This document shows positions 18,274-28,112 of a stretch of 64,000 bases of DNA, piece by piece (positions within the stretch are counted from its first letter, which is position 1; every line of letters starts with the position of its first letter). The notes below the pieces were generated by a model. It ran no database searches. It was not told the DNA's origin and was given only the letters and a program-made list of their open reading frames with translations. Source of the DNA: Dyadobacter fanqingshengii (GTDB lineage: Bacteria; Bacteroidota; Bacteroidia; Cytophagales; Spirosomataceae); NCBI RefSeq assembly GCF_023822005.2, contig NZ_CP098806.1:496001-560000 (forward strand), read 5' to 3'. A program made the translations under genes and the position numbers.

Positions 18274-18930
18274 ATGAAAACAATCTTATTGGTAGAAGAT
18301 CATTCGATTGTCCGGATGGGAGTGAAGTTGCTGATAGAAGATTTCATGCCCTCTGTTGTTATAATTGAAGTTGGGACATTCAATGAAACGCTTAAAATGG
18401 TACATTCCAGGCATTTCGACCTGGTTATTTTAGATATCCGGATCCCTGGCGGCGAGGCATTTAATATGATTCCCAGGATCAGGTCCGTACAGGAAAAGGT
18501 AAAGATCCTGGTTTTTTCGTCGCAGGAAGAAGAGCTTTATGCATTGCATTACGTGAAGGCAGGCGCAAACGGTTTCTTGGCCAAAGATACAAGTAATGAA
18601 GAGTTGGAACGTGCAGTGACTTCGGTCCTGAGCGGCGGGACGTATATCTCCAGCCTGGTTCAGGTTCAGCTGGTTAACAACACCTTGCTCGAAAGGGAGA
18701 GACGCGAAAGCCCCCTTGAAATCCTGTCCAACCGCGAACTCGAAATCACGGATATGCTCCTGACGGGCAAATGGACTAAGGACATTGCCATCGAGCTCAA
18801 CATCAAGGAAAGCACGGTCAGCACCTATAAGGCGCGCATTTTTGAAAAGCTGGAAGTGACCAATGTCCTTGAATTGTTTAAAAAGGTTGAAATCTACAAA
18901 AAACACAACAACAGCTTTCACCAGTCGTAA
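18274..18930 (+). CDS. Response regulator, NarL/LuxR (FixJ) type
   Basis: 218 residues. The receiver has the acidic pair (VEDH), phospho-acceptor Asp54 (LVILDIRIPGG) and Lys104 (FLAKDTS). The C-terminal LuxR helix-turn-helix is seen as LSNRELEITDMLLTGKWTKD followed by ELNIKESTVSTYKARIFEKL. It lies 76 bases behind the kinase gene and is probably co-transcribed. Target genes cannot be read from the sequence; the DUF2723 gene follows at 19113. Confidence 0.95.
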   Translation: MKTILLVEDHSIVRMGVKLLIEDFMPSVVIIEVGTFNETLKMVHSRHFDLVILDIRIPGGEAFNMIPRIRSVQEKVKILVFSSQEEELYALHYVKAGANGFLAKDTSNEELERAVTSVLSGGTYISSLVQVQLVNNTLLERERRESPLEILSNRELEITDMLLTGKWTKDIAIELNIKESTVSTYKARIFEKLEVTNVLELFKKVEIYKKHNNSFHQS

Positions 18931-19112
18931 GCGGGCAAAAGATACGCCGCAGTGCAGCACCTTATTCAGGAATGTGTTTGCATTATAGTAAGTGTTAAAT
19001 TAAGTTAAATGGTTGATTTTGAGAGGTTCGGTTAACTTTTTTTAAGAGTTGGCCCGGTCCCGGTTCAGGGCGCTTTCCATAGCTTTGAGCCTCAGGATCA
19101 ACTTAACTTACC

Positions 19113-22088
19113 ATGACACTTTTTAAAAAATGGAGCAACATTACCGGTTGGGCTGTCTTTTCCACAGCATTCATTACGTACGCGCTCACCATGGAGCGCA
19201 CGGCCAGTTTTTGGGATTGCGGTGAATTTATTGCTGCCGCTTTCAAACTTCAAGTGCCCCATCCGCCGGGAGCGCCTTTTTTTCTGCTCGTCGGGCGACT
19301 TTTCTCAATGCTGGCATTCGGCGATGTTACCCGTGTTGCTTATTGGGTAAACATGGTTTCGGTCCTAAGCAGCGCATTTACCATTCTGTTTTTATTTTGG
19401 ACAATCACATTGCTTGTCCGAAAGTTCTTAAATAAAACGGAACAGCAATTAGGCAAATCCGATGCGGTCCTGGTGATTTTTTCCGGTGTAACCGGCGCGC
19501 TTGCCTATGCCTGGTCTGATTCGTTCTGGTTTTCAGCGGCCGAGGCGGAGGTTTATGGCCTATCGTCGTTTTTTACGGCCATTGTGATCTGGGCTGTTTT
19601 CAAATGGGAGCAGACAACCGAGCCGGCAACTGCAAACCGCTGGCTGATCCTCATTGCATATCTGATCGGCATTTCCATAGGTGTGCATTTACTGAACCTC
19701 GTCACCATTCCGGCCCTTGCATTGGTTTATTATTTCAAAAAATTTCCAAAACCAACCATTTTAGGGAGGGCAACAGCATTCTGCTGCGGATTAGTTGTTT
19801 TGGTCATCATTAACTCCGGCATTATTCCGGGCTTGCCGGATCTGGCTGGTAAGTTTGAGATTTTCTTTGTCAATACGCTGGGACTTCCCTATAACTTTGG
19901 AATTGTCTCTTTCATCATTCTTTTTCTGGGCACGTTAAGCTGGGCGATCCGTTATGCGCATAAAAAGGAAATGGTTTTGCTCAATACAGCGCTGCTATCG
20001 CTAGTTTTCGTGCTGGTCGGCTACTCTTCCTATGTAATGGTGCTGGTGCGTTCGGAATATAACCCGCCGATCAATGAAAATAATCCCAGTGATGTGCTGC
20101 GTTTCGTATCCTATCTGAAAAGGGAACAATATGAAAGCAGGCCGCTGCTGTATGGACCGTCGTTTACTTCCAAACCCATAAGTCAGGAGCGTGGCGCGCC
20201 GGTTTATCGCAAAAAGGACGGTAAATATGTAATCATTGATTATAGGCCGGTTTACACTTATGAGCCGGGCAGCAACATTCTTTTTCCACGCATGTACAGC
20301 TCGCAGCCGGGTCATCCGCAGCTTTACCAGCAAATGACAGGTCTGGCGGAAGGGCAGAAGCCGACGATGAAACACAATCTCACCTACATGTTTGGTCACC
20401 AGATCGGGCATATGTACTGGCGTTATTTTCTGTGGAATTTTGTGGGGCGGGAAAGCGATGAGGAAGGAGCAGGGACAGTTTTGCCGTGGCAGGTTTCCAG
20501 CCAATTCCCTTCATCCATTGCCAAAAACAGAGGACATAACAACTTCTTTATGATGCCGCTTTTGCTGGGGATAGCCGGACTTTTTTGGATGTATCGGAAG
20601 CGCCGCGACGACTTGCTGGTTCTTGGATTAATGTTTGTTTTAACGGGCGTAGGGCTTGTGATCTACCTAAATTCTCCACCTGCTGAGCCGCGCGAACGGG
20701 ACTACATTTATGTCGGATCGTTTTACATTTTCTGCATCTGGATCGGATTTGGCGTGATGGCCGTTGCGGGATTTTTCCAAAAAGCTATTCAAACGGCCAG
20801 ACTACGCACTGCATTGGCAGTGGCAGCAGGTCTGTCTGTTCCGGTTATAATGCTGGCAAAGGGCTGGGACAACCACGATCGAAGCAACCGCTATCATTCT
20901 GTCGATTTTGCGCGAAACCTGCTCAATTCCTGCGCGCCGAATGCGATCCTTTTCACGGGAGGTGACAATGATACCTTCCCATTGTGGTATTTGCAGGAAG
21001 TGGAGGGCGTTCGTACGGATGTGCGTGTTTGCGTGCAGACATTTCTCGGCATCGACTGGTACATTGAGCAGCTCAAACGAAAGACCAACAAATCAGAAGC
21101 ATTGCCCTTATCGCTGGATATGGATGATTATGCCACGGGTAAAAATGAATTCGTACCGTTTTATGAAATTCCCGCGGTAAAAAACGGCATTAACCTGAAA
21201 GAATATCTCGATTTGATCAACCAGGAAAATAAAGCGATCCAGGTTCCACTGACCAGTGGCGATATGACCTCAATTCTGCCTTCGTCCACACTCTTTTTAC
21301 CCGTTGACGCCCAAAAGGTGAAATCCATGAACATTGTTAAACATGAATTGTTGCCCGCCCTGACCGACTCCATGAGCTGGAACATCGGGACCAAGGACCT
21401 TTACAAAAGCGATCTGGTCATGCTGGACATTATTGCAACCAATAACTGGAAGCGTCCCGTTTATTTTTCCTCTACAATGGGCGCCACGCATAACCTGGGT
21501 TTGCAGGAATACATGCAGCTGGAAGGCTATACTTACCGGTTGTTGCCAGTCCGCGTACAAGGGGCTTCCGATGGCTATGTCAATTCAGAGATCATGTATG
21601 ACAACATGATGAAAAAGATGAAATGGCGTTCCCTGAACAACCCCGAAGTGTATCACGACGACACCTACCGCGGCTCCCCGGTCGCAACCGCGCGCATTTC
21701 ATTCTTGCGGCTTGCTGGTCAGCTAATCGCCGAAAATGACTTGAAAAAGGCGAAAGAGGTGGTTAATACGGCCATGACGGTTATGCCCGATGACACCATC
21801 CCGTTCGACCAGTTTTCTGTTGGTTTTGTGGGCATGTTGTTTGACCTGGGTGAGAACAAAAAAGCACTGGATTCGGCCAGGACCATGGCATTGAGATCGG
21901 ACGAAAATCTCTCCTGGATCAAGAAGAACGGCGGAGTACGGAACCGGGATGTGAATGTGGATCTTTATATGCTGCAAACGATCGTTCAGGAATGCAAGCG
22001 CGCCAAACAGGATGCCGCGGCGCAACAGTACGATGCCATTTTCAGGAAACATTTGCTCGCATTCAATATTTACAGCGGAGGTAATTAG
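19113..22088 (+). CDS. DUF2723 membrane protein (GT117-type protein O-glycosyltransferase family)
   Basis: 991 residues. The conserved DUF2723 N-terminal motif is clear (SFWDCGEFIAAAFKLQVPHP, residues 30-49, then PGAPFF), followed by about a dozen membrane helices to residue 570. A large soluble C-terminal part holds FTGGDNDTFPLWYLQEVEG, typical of the Bacteroidota members, and helical repeats at the end. Acidic residues in the first loop are thought to be catalytic in GT-C enzymes (family knowledge). Bacteroidota O-glycosylate exported proteins, and this family is a candidate for that. Terminator follows. Confidence 0.9.
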   Translation: MTLFKKWSNITGWAVFSTAFITYALTMERTASFWDCGEFIAAAFKLQVPHPPGAPFFLLVGRLFSMLAFGDVTRVAYWVNMVSVLSSAFTILFLFWTITLLVRKFLNKTEQQLGKSDAVLVIFSGVTGALAYAWSDSFWFSAAEAEVYGLSSFFTAIVIWAVFKWEQTTEPATANRWLILIAYLIGISIGVHLLNLVTIPALALVYYFKKFPKPTILGRATAFCCGLVVLVIINSGIIPGLPDLAGKFEIFFVNTLGLPYNFGIVSFIILFLGTLSWAIRYAHKKEMVLLNTALLSLVFVLVGYSSYVMVLVRSEYNPPINENNPSDVLRFVSYLKREQYESRPLLYGPSFTSKPISQERGAPVYRKKDGKYVIIDYRPVYTYEPGSNILFPRMYSSQPGHPQLYQQMTGLAEGQKPTMKHNLTYMFGHQIGHMYWRYFLWNFVGRESDEEGAGTVLPWQVSSQFPSSIAKNRGHNNFFMMPLLLGIAGLFWMYRKRRDDLLVLGLMFVLTGVGLVIYLNSPPAEPRERDYIYVGSFYIFCIWIGFGVMAVAGFFQKAIQTARLRTALAVAAGLSVPVIMLAKGWDNHDRSNRYHSVDFARNLLNSCAPNAILFTGGDNDTFPLWYLQEVEGVRTDVRVCVQTFLGIDWYIEQLKRKTNKSEALPLSLDMDDYATGKNEFVPFYEIPAVKNGINLKEYLDLINQENKAIQVPLTSGDMTSILPSSTLFLPVDAQKVKSMNIVKHELLPALTDSMSWNIGTKDLYKSDLVMLDIIATNNWKRPVYFSSTMGATHNLGLQEYMQLEGYTYRLLPVRVQGASDGYVNSEIMYDNMMKKMKWRSLNNPEVYHDDTYRGSPVATARISFLRLAGQLIAENDLKKAKEVVNTAMTVMPDDTIPFDQFSVGFVGMLFDLGENKKALDSARTMALRSDENLSWIKKNGGVRNRDVNVDLYMLQTIVQECKRAKQDAAAQQYDAIFRKHLLAFNIYSGGN

Positions 22089-22108
22089 CAGTTGGGTTTT
22101 ACCAAATG

Positions 22109-22146
22109 AATGCCATGGAATGCAGATTCCATGGCATTGCTTTTTT
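22109..22146 (+). terminator. Rho-independent terminator after the DUF2723 gene
   Basis: A perfect 13-bp stem (22109-22121 with 22126-22138) with GCAG loop, followed by GC and six T. Confidence 0.93.
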
Positions 22147-22179
22147 ACGGCTTTGATAAAATCAACAAACTCCAAACCT

Positions 22180-23817
22180 ATGCTTGAAGACCTTTGGTAT
22201 AAAAACGCTGTGATTTACAGCCTCGATCTGGAAACATTCATGGACGCCAACAATGATGGCACAGGCGATTTTGAAGGGCTTTGCAACCGGCTGGATTATT
22301 TGCATGCATTAGGGCTTGACACCATCTGGCTTGCGCCTTTTCAACCCACACCCAATCGCGACAATGGCTATGATATCAGCGATTTTTATGGCGTTGATCC
22401 GCGTCATGGTTCCAGCGGAGACTTTGTTAGCTTCATTCACAAGGCACGGAAACTGGGCATTAAAGTCATTATAGACCTTGTCGTAAACCACACCTCCGAC
22501 CAGCACCGCTGGTTCATTGAGGCGCGGTCTTCAAAGGATAATCCAAAGAGAGACTGGTATGTATGGTCGGAGAAACGGCCGGCAGACTGGAACAAGGGCA
22601 TGGTTTTCCCGGGCGTGCAAAAGGCCACCTGGACCAGGGATAAGGAATCAAAGGAATATTATTTCCACCGTTTCTACGAATTCCAGCCTGATCTTAACAC
22701 TGATAACCCCGAGGTAAGGGAGGAAATAAACAAGATCATGGGTTACTGGCTGGAACTCGGGATTGCCGGTTTTCGGGTGGATGCAGTGCCATTTATTTTA
22801 GAATCCAGTAATTCCAAAACAGGCGGAAAGCCCAAGCTACATTTTGAATACCTGAAAGAAATGCGAAAATTCCTGCAATGGCGAAAAGGGGACGCCGTGC
22901 TGCTGGGAGAGGCTAATGTGTTACCGAATGAGAGCAAAAAGTATTTTGGCGAGGAGGGCGAAGGCATTCATTTAATGTTTAATTTTTTTGTAAACCAATA
23001 TACATTCTACGCACTGGCCACTGCCGATACCCGCCCGCTTATCAAAGCGCTTGAAGCCACCCGGGATATTCCCGGAAGCAGCCAATGGGCATATTTCCTG
23101 CGAAATCACGACGAACTGGATCTCGGCAGGCTCACAGATGAAGAGCGCCAGACGGTTTTCGCAAGGTTCGGGCCGGAGAAAAGTATGCAGCTCTATGAGC
23201 GCGGAATCCGTCGCAGGCTCTCGCCTATGTTAGGCAGCCGGCAGCAAACCGAGCTGGCTTACAGCCTAATGTTCTCTTTGCCCGGAACGCCAGTGATCCG
23301 TTACGGAGATGAAATTGGCATGGGCGACAATCTGGAACTGGAAGAGCGTGATTCGGTAAGAACGCCGATGCAATGGACGCGCGAAAAACAAGGTGGATTT
23401 ACAACAGGAAATGTGCCGATCCACCCCGTTGTCGACGAAGGATATTATTCTTATGAACACGTGAATGTGGAAGATCAGCGGCGCGAGCCTGGTTCCCTGC
23501 TGAATTGGATGACTTCGCTGATCCGTATGCGCAAAGAGTGTCCTGAAATCGGCTATGGAAACTGGGAAATTATGGATACCGGCCACACACAAATCCTGGG
23601 CATGCGCTACACCTGGAAAAATAAAATACTGCTCATATGGCACAATTTTGAGGAAAAATCCCTGGAATTGGTCGTGCCCGAGAAAATGGCCGGAGCATCC
23701 CGCATCGCCGATCTGATGAGTAACATTGAAAGCGTAGTTGACGAGAAAAACAGGCATACCATTACATTGGAAGCCTATGGTTATCGTTGGTTCCGTGATT
23801 ATCGGAACTGCCATTAA
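22180..23817 (+). CDS. GH13 enzyme, trehalose-synthase-like (maltose/trehalose isomerase subfamily)
   Basis: 545 residues from the ATG at 22180; the frame is open further upstream but that part covers the terminator and the end of the previous gene. The GH13 catalytic triad is complete: Asp201 (GFRVDAVPF), Glu244 (LLGEANV) and Asp311 (LRNHDELD). The segments RGIRRRLSPMLG, SLPGTPVIRYGDEIGMGDN and RTPMQW are typical of trehalose synthase (TreS). TreS converts maltose to trehalose inside the cell. There is no fused maltokinase domain and no signal peptide. A broader alpha-glucosidase role cannot be excluded. Confidence 0.9.
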   Translation: MLEDLWYKNAVIYSLDLETFMDANNDGTGDFEGLCNRLDYLHALGLDTIWLAPFQPTPNRDNGYDISDFYGVDPRHGSSGDFVSFIHKARKLGIKVIIDLVVNHTSDQHRWFIEARSSKDNPKRDWYVWSEKRPADWNKGMVFPGVQKATWTRDKESKEYYFHRFYEFQPDLNTDNPEVREEINKIMGYWLELGIAGFRVDAVPFILESSNSKTGGKPKLHFEYLKEMRKFLQWRKGDAVLLGEANVLPNESKKYFGEEGEGIHLMFNFFVNQYTFYALATADTRPLIKALEATRDIPGSSQWAYFLRNHDELDLGRLTDEERQTVFARFGPEKSMQLYERGIRRRLSPMLGSRQQTELAYSLMFSLPGTPVIRYGDEIGMGDNLELEERDSVRTPMQWTREKQGGFTTGNVPIHPVVDEGYYSYEHVNVEDQRREPGSLLNWMTSLIRMRKECPEIGYGNWEIMDTGHTQILGMRYTWKNKILLIWHNFEEKSLELVVPEKMAGASRIADLMSNIESVVDEKNRHTITLEAYGYRWFRDYRNCH

Positions 23818-23896
23818 ATAGCTAATAGTGCCACACGATAACTGCAATTGAAATTTACATTAGGTTAATATTCAATTGATTATAATTGTATTTCGT

Positions 23897-23940
23897 AATC
23901 CTTCGTCCGCAATTGTCGTGATTTTGCGGACAAAAGGATT
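23897..23940. other. Long interrupted hairpin in the intergenic region
   Basis: Two stacked stems, AATCCTT with AAGGATT and GTCCGCAA with TTGCGGAC, are separated by a C/AA internal loop and close an 11-base loop. There is no T-run, so it is not a standard terminator. Role unknown. Confidence 0.55.
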
Positions 23941-24008
23941 TCAATGTTGTACACGAAATACTATCTTGCATTCAATACATCAGCTCGACGATAATCTACG
24001 TTCTACAC

Positions 24009-24932
24009 ATGCTTTCTAAACAAACACTCATCTTGCGGGTGTGCTTTCTATGCACAACCTGCCTGACAACACTGACCGCTTTCGCCCAAAATACACTGGA
24101 ATTTGTGCAGGACGGAGTCAATAATAGTTATAGCCCTCCCGTTCCCAAAGGCCCGACATCCATTCCCCAAACGCTTTCATTTTTCCTAAATAGCAATGGA
24201 AGCAAGGATGAGGGGATTTATTTTCAGAAATCCCAAACCCCGGTTTCTGTCACATTCAGTTTTGACGATCAAACGTACATTACCGTTCCGCAACATGTTA
24301 CCGGCATGACGTTCGGGGCAGCTTCGGGTGCCAGTTCCTCACAGGTGAGATCTGTTCCGGTTGTCAACAATCAATTTTTCGAGGATTCAACGCGCAGCAT
24401 TTTTACTTCACACCCAAAAGGAGAATCGGGTCGAGGCGTAAATGTGTATAATAATGTGGGTGTGCAGGTTTTTTTGTCAGCTAAACCGTTGCTGACGGCG
24501 AATGCGCCTACTACGGATACAAGTCGTTACTACTATGGTAAGCTGCGCGTGCATTTTAGTAGGCCCGTCAATAATCCAGTCATTTCGGTAATGGGGCTGG
24601 GTGCAACGACAAACTTCTCGGGTAAGCGGCTTGGTTTTGCCACCGAACTGGAACTGCAATCGCCCGGGCGCACGCTTATAAAGCTTTCCGGAAGTAAGGA
24701 GCTTGTTCTGGATGATAACAAAACAAAAATATTGCACACAAAATCATCTATTACAGGCAATTGCGGCAATGGTGCTGCGTGTGGGAGCCTGATGGTGACT
24801 GGCTCTGACGTTACCAGCCTTGTCTTTGGCGTTTATCTCCGAACCGACGGTGGCCCTGGCGTCTGGGGCACGGAAAAAGTAAGCAATTCCGGCGACATGT
24901 GGCATATTACAATAACACTTCCTGAGCAATAG
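24009..24932 (+). CDS. Exported hypothetical protein, 307 aa
   Basis: A signal peptide ends at TAFAQ (about residue 26). The mature protein is beta-rich, full of Thr, Ser, Gly and Asn, and has a late Cys pair (GNCGNGAACG). The ends of predicted strands (VSVTFSFDD, KLRVHFSRPV, VISVMGLG) suggest a jelly-roll or Ig-like surface domain. No T9SS sorting domain is present at the C-terminus, so it may be periplasmic or cell-surface by another route. Its last 26 bases overlap the end of the convergent HxlR gene. Confidence 0.75.
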   Translation: MLSKQTLILRVCFLCTTCLTTLTAFAQNTLEFVQDGVNNSYSPPVPKGPTSIPQTLSFFLNSNGSKDEGIYFQKSQTPVSVTFSFDDQTYITVPQHVTGMTFGAASGASSSQVRSVPVVNNQFFEDSTRSIFTSHPKGESGRGVNVYNNVGVQVFLSAKPLLTANAPTTDTSRYYYGKLRVHFSRPVNNPVISVMGLGATTNFSGKRLGFATELELQSPGRTLIKLSGSKELVLDDNKTKILHTKSSITGNCGNGAACGSLMVTGSDVTSLVFGVYLRTDGGPGVWGTEKVSNSGDMWHITITLPEQ

Positions 24933-25314
24933 GCTCCAATTTCTTCCGATCGTCCTGCCGTATTTTTGCCCTGTGCATTTCACCCCATTCCACGAGTGCA
25001 CCCATTACCGGGTCAAGGGTCCGGCTATATTCCGTGAGCTTGTATTCCACCACAACCGGTGTGTCGGCGAGGACGTTTCTTGTCAAAAAACCATTGATTT
25101 CCAACTCTTTAAGTTCATTGGAAAGCACTCTGGGCGATATGCCCGGAATCATCCGCTGCAATTCGTTGAATCGTGTTCCTCCTTCCGTAAGCGCAACAAT
25201 AATCCGTAATCTCCACTTCCCCCCGATCACATAAAGCGCGTCTCCGATCGCACCCAGCTTGCTGTTGCACTCAGCGCCCGAAAGCCTTTCTGCATGTTCG
25301 TTTGAATAGTCCAT
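24907..25314 (-). CDS. HxlR-family winged-helix transcriptional regulator
   Basis: 135 residues with the full HxlR pattern: IGGKWRLRIIVALTEG, RFNELQRMIPGISPRVLSNE and LKELEINGFLTR, then VEYKLTEYSRTLDPVM. Cys17 (ECNSK) is near the N-terminus, as in thiol-sensing HypR/QorR-like members, but this role is only inference. It is divergent from a DoxX-like gene, its likely target, with a 22-bp palindrome between them. Confidence 0.92.
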   Translation of the reverse strand: MDYSNEHAERLSGAECNSKLGAIGDALYVIGGKWRLRIIVALTEGGTRFNELQRMIPGISPRVLSNELKELEINGFLTRNVLADTPVVVEYKLTEYSRTLDPVMGALVEWGEMHRAKIRQDDRKKLEPIAQEVLL

Positions 25315-25331
25315 TGTATTTCCTGGTAACT

Positions 25332-25353
25332 AAAAGGATACTACTAACCTTTT
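25332..25353. promoter_or_regulatory. Candidate HxlR operator
   Basis: A 22-bp palindrome of the form AAAAGGnTAnTAnTAnCCTTTT lies 18 bases before the HxlR start, in the intergenic space shared with the divergent DoxX-like gene. A TATTTTTG element at 25365-25372 fits the Bacteroidota -7 box for the plus-strand gene. Repressor binding is inferred. Confidence 0.5.
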
Positions 25354-25411
25354 GTATATTACTATATTTTTGTAAGTAAAGGTAATTAGATTTGCTGGAA
25401 ATAAAACACTT

Positions 25412-25786
25412 ATGAAAGCAAAGAAAATTATTACTATCGGCGTCACCGTGATTGCCAGCGCCCTGGTTGTACTCAGCGGAATTATGAAGCTCGCAGCGGG
25501 TGAAGAGATCGTCAGCTCAATGGGCAAAGTAGGCATATCGGCATATCTGGTTCCGCTTGCTATGATGGAAATAAGCTTTACAGCATTGTTTCTTTATCCC
25601 AAAACAATGAAAATCGGATTCATTCTGCTGTCTTGCTACTTCGCAGGGGCATTGGCCACAGAACTTTCTCATGGCATGCCATTCAATGCGCTTTTGCCTA
25701 TTTCATTAATATGGATTGCGGCGTTTCTGCGCGACAGCAGCATTTTCCTGCCCGATCCATCGGCGAAAAAAATCTTTGGGAACTAG
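25412..25786 (+). CDS. DoxX-like four-helix membrane protein
   Basis: 124 residues with four membrane helices (about 8-26, 44-62, 68-86, 92-108). The arrangement and the LVVLSGIMKL and ATELSHGMP segments fit the DoxX/DoxD-like family. Such genes are often paired with HxlR or MarR regulators and respond to electrophile or oxidative stress (family knowledge). Here the HxlR gene is divergent, 97 bases away. Confidence 0.8.
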   Translation: MKAKKIITIGVTVIASALVVLSGIMKLAAGEEIVSSMGKVGISAYLVPLAMMEISFTALFLYPKTMKIGFILLSCYFAGALATELSHGMPFNALLPISLIWIAAFLRDSSIFLPDPSAKKIFGN

Positions 25787-25802
25787 CACCTCGGATTGGG
25801 AA

Positions 25803-27968
25803 TCAAGGTAGTTTGAATGCCATAATGGAGCCGGAAGGGTTCTCCTTGTTTCCACCGACCGACAATGCTACATATTGCTTGCCTCTGTGCATGTAAGTGC
25901 AGGCAGTGGCATTCGCGACCCCGGGCAGGAGGGTTTGCCAGAGGACTTTTCCGGTTTGCTTGTCGATTGCGCGGAGTTTCTTGTCATTTGTTCCACTGAT
26001 AAAAATGAGTCCGCCAGCGGTTACAATGGGCCCGGCTGAACCTTCCTGGCCTGTTTCCGGCGAATCTTTTGCTTGCAACCTTTCATTGTTTCCGAGCGGG
26101 ATCTGCCATTCGTATTCTCCGGTTGTAAGATTGATTGCATTCAATGTTCCCCATGGCGGACGAAGGGCCGGGTTGCCGTCGGGATCACGAAAATGTCCGT
26201 AAGCAGTTAAATTCAAATATTTTTCCGCGCCTGCCTTCGTCTGGCCCGTTTCCATTTTGGTAACCTTGCTGGAATTTTGCTCACGTTCGTAAAGGAAGGC
26301 AATGATGCCTTTTTCTTTGCCTTTGACCACACTGGCAAAAGCAGGCATTTTCCCTCCGCCTTTTTTGATTTTGTCCAATGCAGCCTCTCGCGTCATGCGG
26401 TTTTTCAGGCCGACGAGGGATGGGTAATTGGGCTCATCGCCATTTTTATCCTTTCCATGACAGGCCACGCAATAGGTCATATAAATGGTTTTACCCTGTT
26501 CAAAAATGGTTTGATCCTTTGCTTCTTTCTCTGCATCCACTTTTTTCATGGACTGGATTTCCGGAGAGTCATTGGATTTGACAAAAAGAACCGAAGTGGT
26601 TGGATCGTATGCAGCACCGCCCCATTCTGCGCCGCCGCGCGTGCCGGGCAGCATTAATGTGCCTTTGAGGTCGGGTGGAGTGAAAAGCCCTTCGTACCGC
26701 ATAGAACGAAACTTTTTTACGATAGAATCACGGCCGGCATCGGAATAATGGGTCAGATCCTCTTCGGTCATCCATTGCCGTGCAAATGGCTTGGGTTTGA
26801 GTGGAAACGGCTGTGTAGGCCAGGCTTCTTCGCCCGGAATGTTGGATGCCGGCACTTTTCTTTCCTCTATCGGAAAAAGCGGCTCGCCCGTTTCCCTGTT
26901 AAACACGAAAACAAATCCGTGCTTGGTAACCTGCGCAACGGCATCCACATTGTTACCGGCTCGTTGCACAGTCACCAAATTAGGCGGAGCAGGCAGGTCA
27001 TAATCCCAAAGGTCGTGGTGTACAAGCTGATAGTGCCAGATATACTTTCCTGTGGCAGCATGAAGCGCCACGACGCTGTTTCCGTATAAATTGCTTCCCT
27101 TGCGATCGGCACCATAAAAGTCGTAACTCGGCGATCCCAGTGCGAGGAAAACAATGCCTCTTTTTACGTCCAGGCTCATTCCGGCCCAATCATTAACGCC
27201 GCCCGCATATTTGTAGGCATCCTTTGGCCACGTTTCATAACCCGGCTCCCCTGGAAGCGGGATGGTGTGAAAAGTCCATTCCAACTTGCCTGTCACACAG
27301 TTGTATGCGCGGATATATCCCGGTTGTGCGCCATACAATTCAGAAACTTCTGCGCCCATAATAAGCAAGTCTTTATAGACAATTCCCGGGCTGGTTGGAA
27401 TCACAGAAATCGTTTCGGGATCGTCACGCAGCCCCACATTCATACTCACTTTTCCATCCCTGCCAAATGTAGGAATGGGTTGGCCTGTCTGTGCATTCAG
27501 CGCGAAAAGCACATCACCACCGGTAACCAGAATGCGTTTGTCGTCACCATTTTCCCAATAAGTAACGCCGCGGCTCACACCGCCACCCTCGGCTCCTTCA
27601 AACGGATCGAAGGCCCAGATCTGGCGGCCCGTTCCGGCGTCCACCGCGTAAACAAGATGTTTTGCTGAAGTGGCGTACATGACACCGTCGATAATGATCG
27701 GATTGCATTCGCTGTTTCCCGCCCGCGATCCTGCCTTCATATCATTTAATGTAAATGTCCATGTTGGTTGCAACTGATGCACATTCGTCGTATTGATCTG
27801 GCTCAGCGGGGCGTAACTGGTGCTTTCGGCATCAGCTTTATAAATTGCCCAGGTGCGGTCTTCGTCCTGAGTCTGGTAGGCTACAAGGACTGCAAATGCA
27901 GCGGCTGCCAGCGCAAGGCTGATATTTTTTTGGAAAAAGCGCAGCGCATAGTGTAGAAATTCAAACAT
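25803..27968 (-). CDS. PQQ-dependent dehydrogenase with inserted cytochrome c domain
   Basis: 721 residues. One N-terminal membrane helix (about 10-31) anchors an eight-bladed beta-propeller with PQQ-enzyme repeats (AVDAGTGRQIWAFD, ALHAATGKYIWHYQ, INLTTGEYEWQIP, AIDKQTGKVLWQT). A cytochrome c domain is inserted before the last blades, with heme-binding C500-VA-C503-H504 and axial Met541 (GKMPAF). The family oxidises sugars or alcohols in the periplasm and passes electrons to the respiratory chain. No PQQ synthesis genes are seen here, so cofactor may be made elsewhere or taken up. Confidence 0.93.
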   Translation of the reverse strand: MFEFLHYALRFFQKNISLALAAAAFAVLVAYQTQDEDRTWAIYKADAESTSYAPLSQINTTNVHQLQPTWTFTLNDMKAGSRAGNSECNPIIIDGVMYATSAKHLVYAVDAGTGRQIWAFDPFEGAEGGGVSRGVTYWENGDDKRILVTGGDVLFALNAQTGQPIPTFGRDGKVSMNVGLRDDPETISVIPTSPGIVYKDLLIMGAEVSELYGAQPGYIRAYNCVTGKLEWTFHTIPLPGEPGYETWPKDAYKYAGGVNDWAGMSLDVKRGIVFLALGSPSYDFYGADRKGSNLYGNSVVALHAATGKYIWHYQLVHHDLWDYDLPAPPNLVTVQRAGNNVDAVAQVTKHGFVFVFNRETGEPLFPIEERKVPASNIPGEEAWPTQPFPLKPKPFARQWMTEEDLTHYSDAGRDSIVKKFRSMRYEGLFTPPDLKGTLMLPGTRGGAEWGGAAYDPTTSVLFVKSNDSPEIQSMKKVDAEKEAKDQTIFEQGKTIYMTYCVACHGKDKNGDEPNYPSLVGLKNRMTREAALDKIKKGGGKMPAFASVVKGKEKGIIAFLYEREQNSSKVTKMETGQTKAGAEKYLNLTAYGHFRDPDGNPALRPPWGTLNAINLTTGEYEWQIPLGNNERLQAKDSPETGQEGSAGPIVTAGGLIFISGTNDKKLRAIDKQTGKVLWQTLLPGVANATACTYMHRGKQYVALSVGGNKENPSGSIMAFKLP

Positions 27969-28112
27969 AAAGGGTTGAAATCCTGCTTAATGATGGTTTA
28001 GGAAGATTGTCTTTTTGATAAAACGGACATTACCAAAAAGAAACTTGAAGCGGCGTTTTACTTCTTATTCCCAAACACATTGATTTAACCTTATTTCAAC
28101 CCTTCGTATGCA

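Noticed and set aside
20001..20504. Minus-strand frame of 167 codons
   Set aside because: Opposite the DUF2723 gene; rich in His and Cys in a way typical of antisense frames.
21955..22179. 75-codon N-terminal extension of the trehalose-synthase-like gene
   Set aside because: It covers the end of the previous gene and its terminator; the GH13 domain begins at the ATG at 22180.
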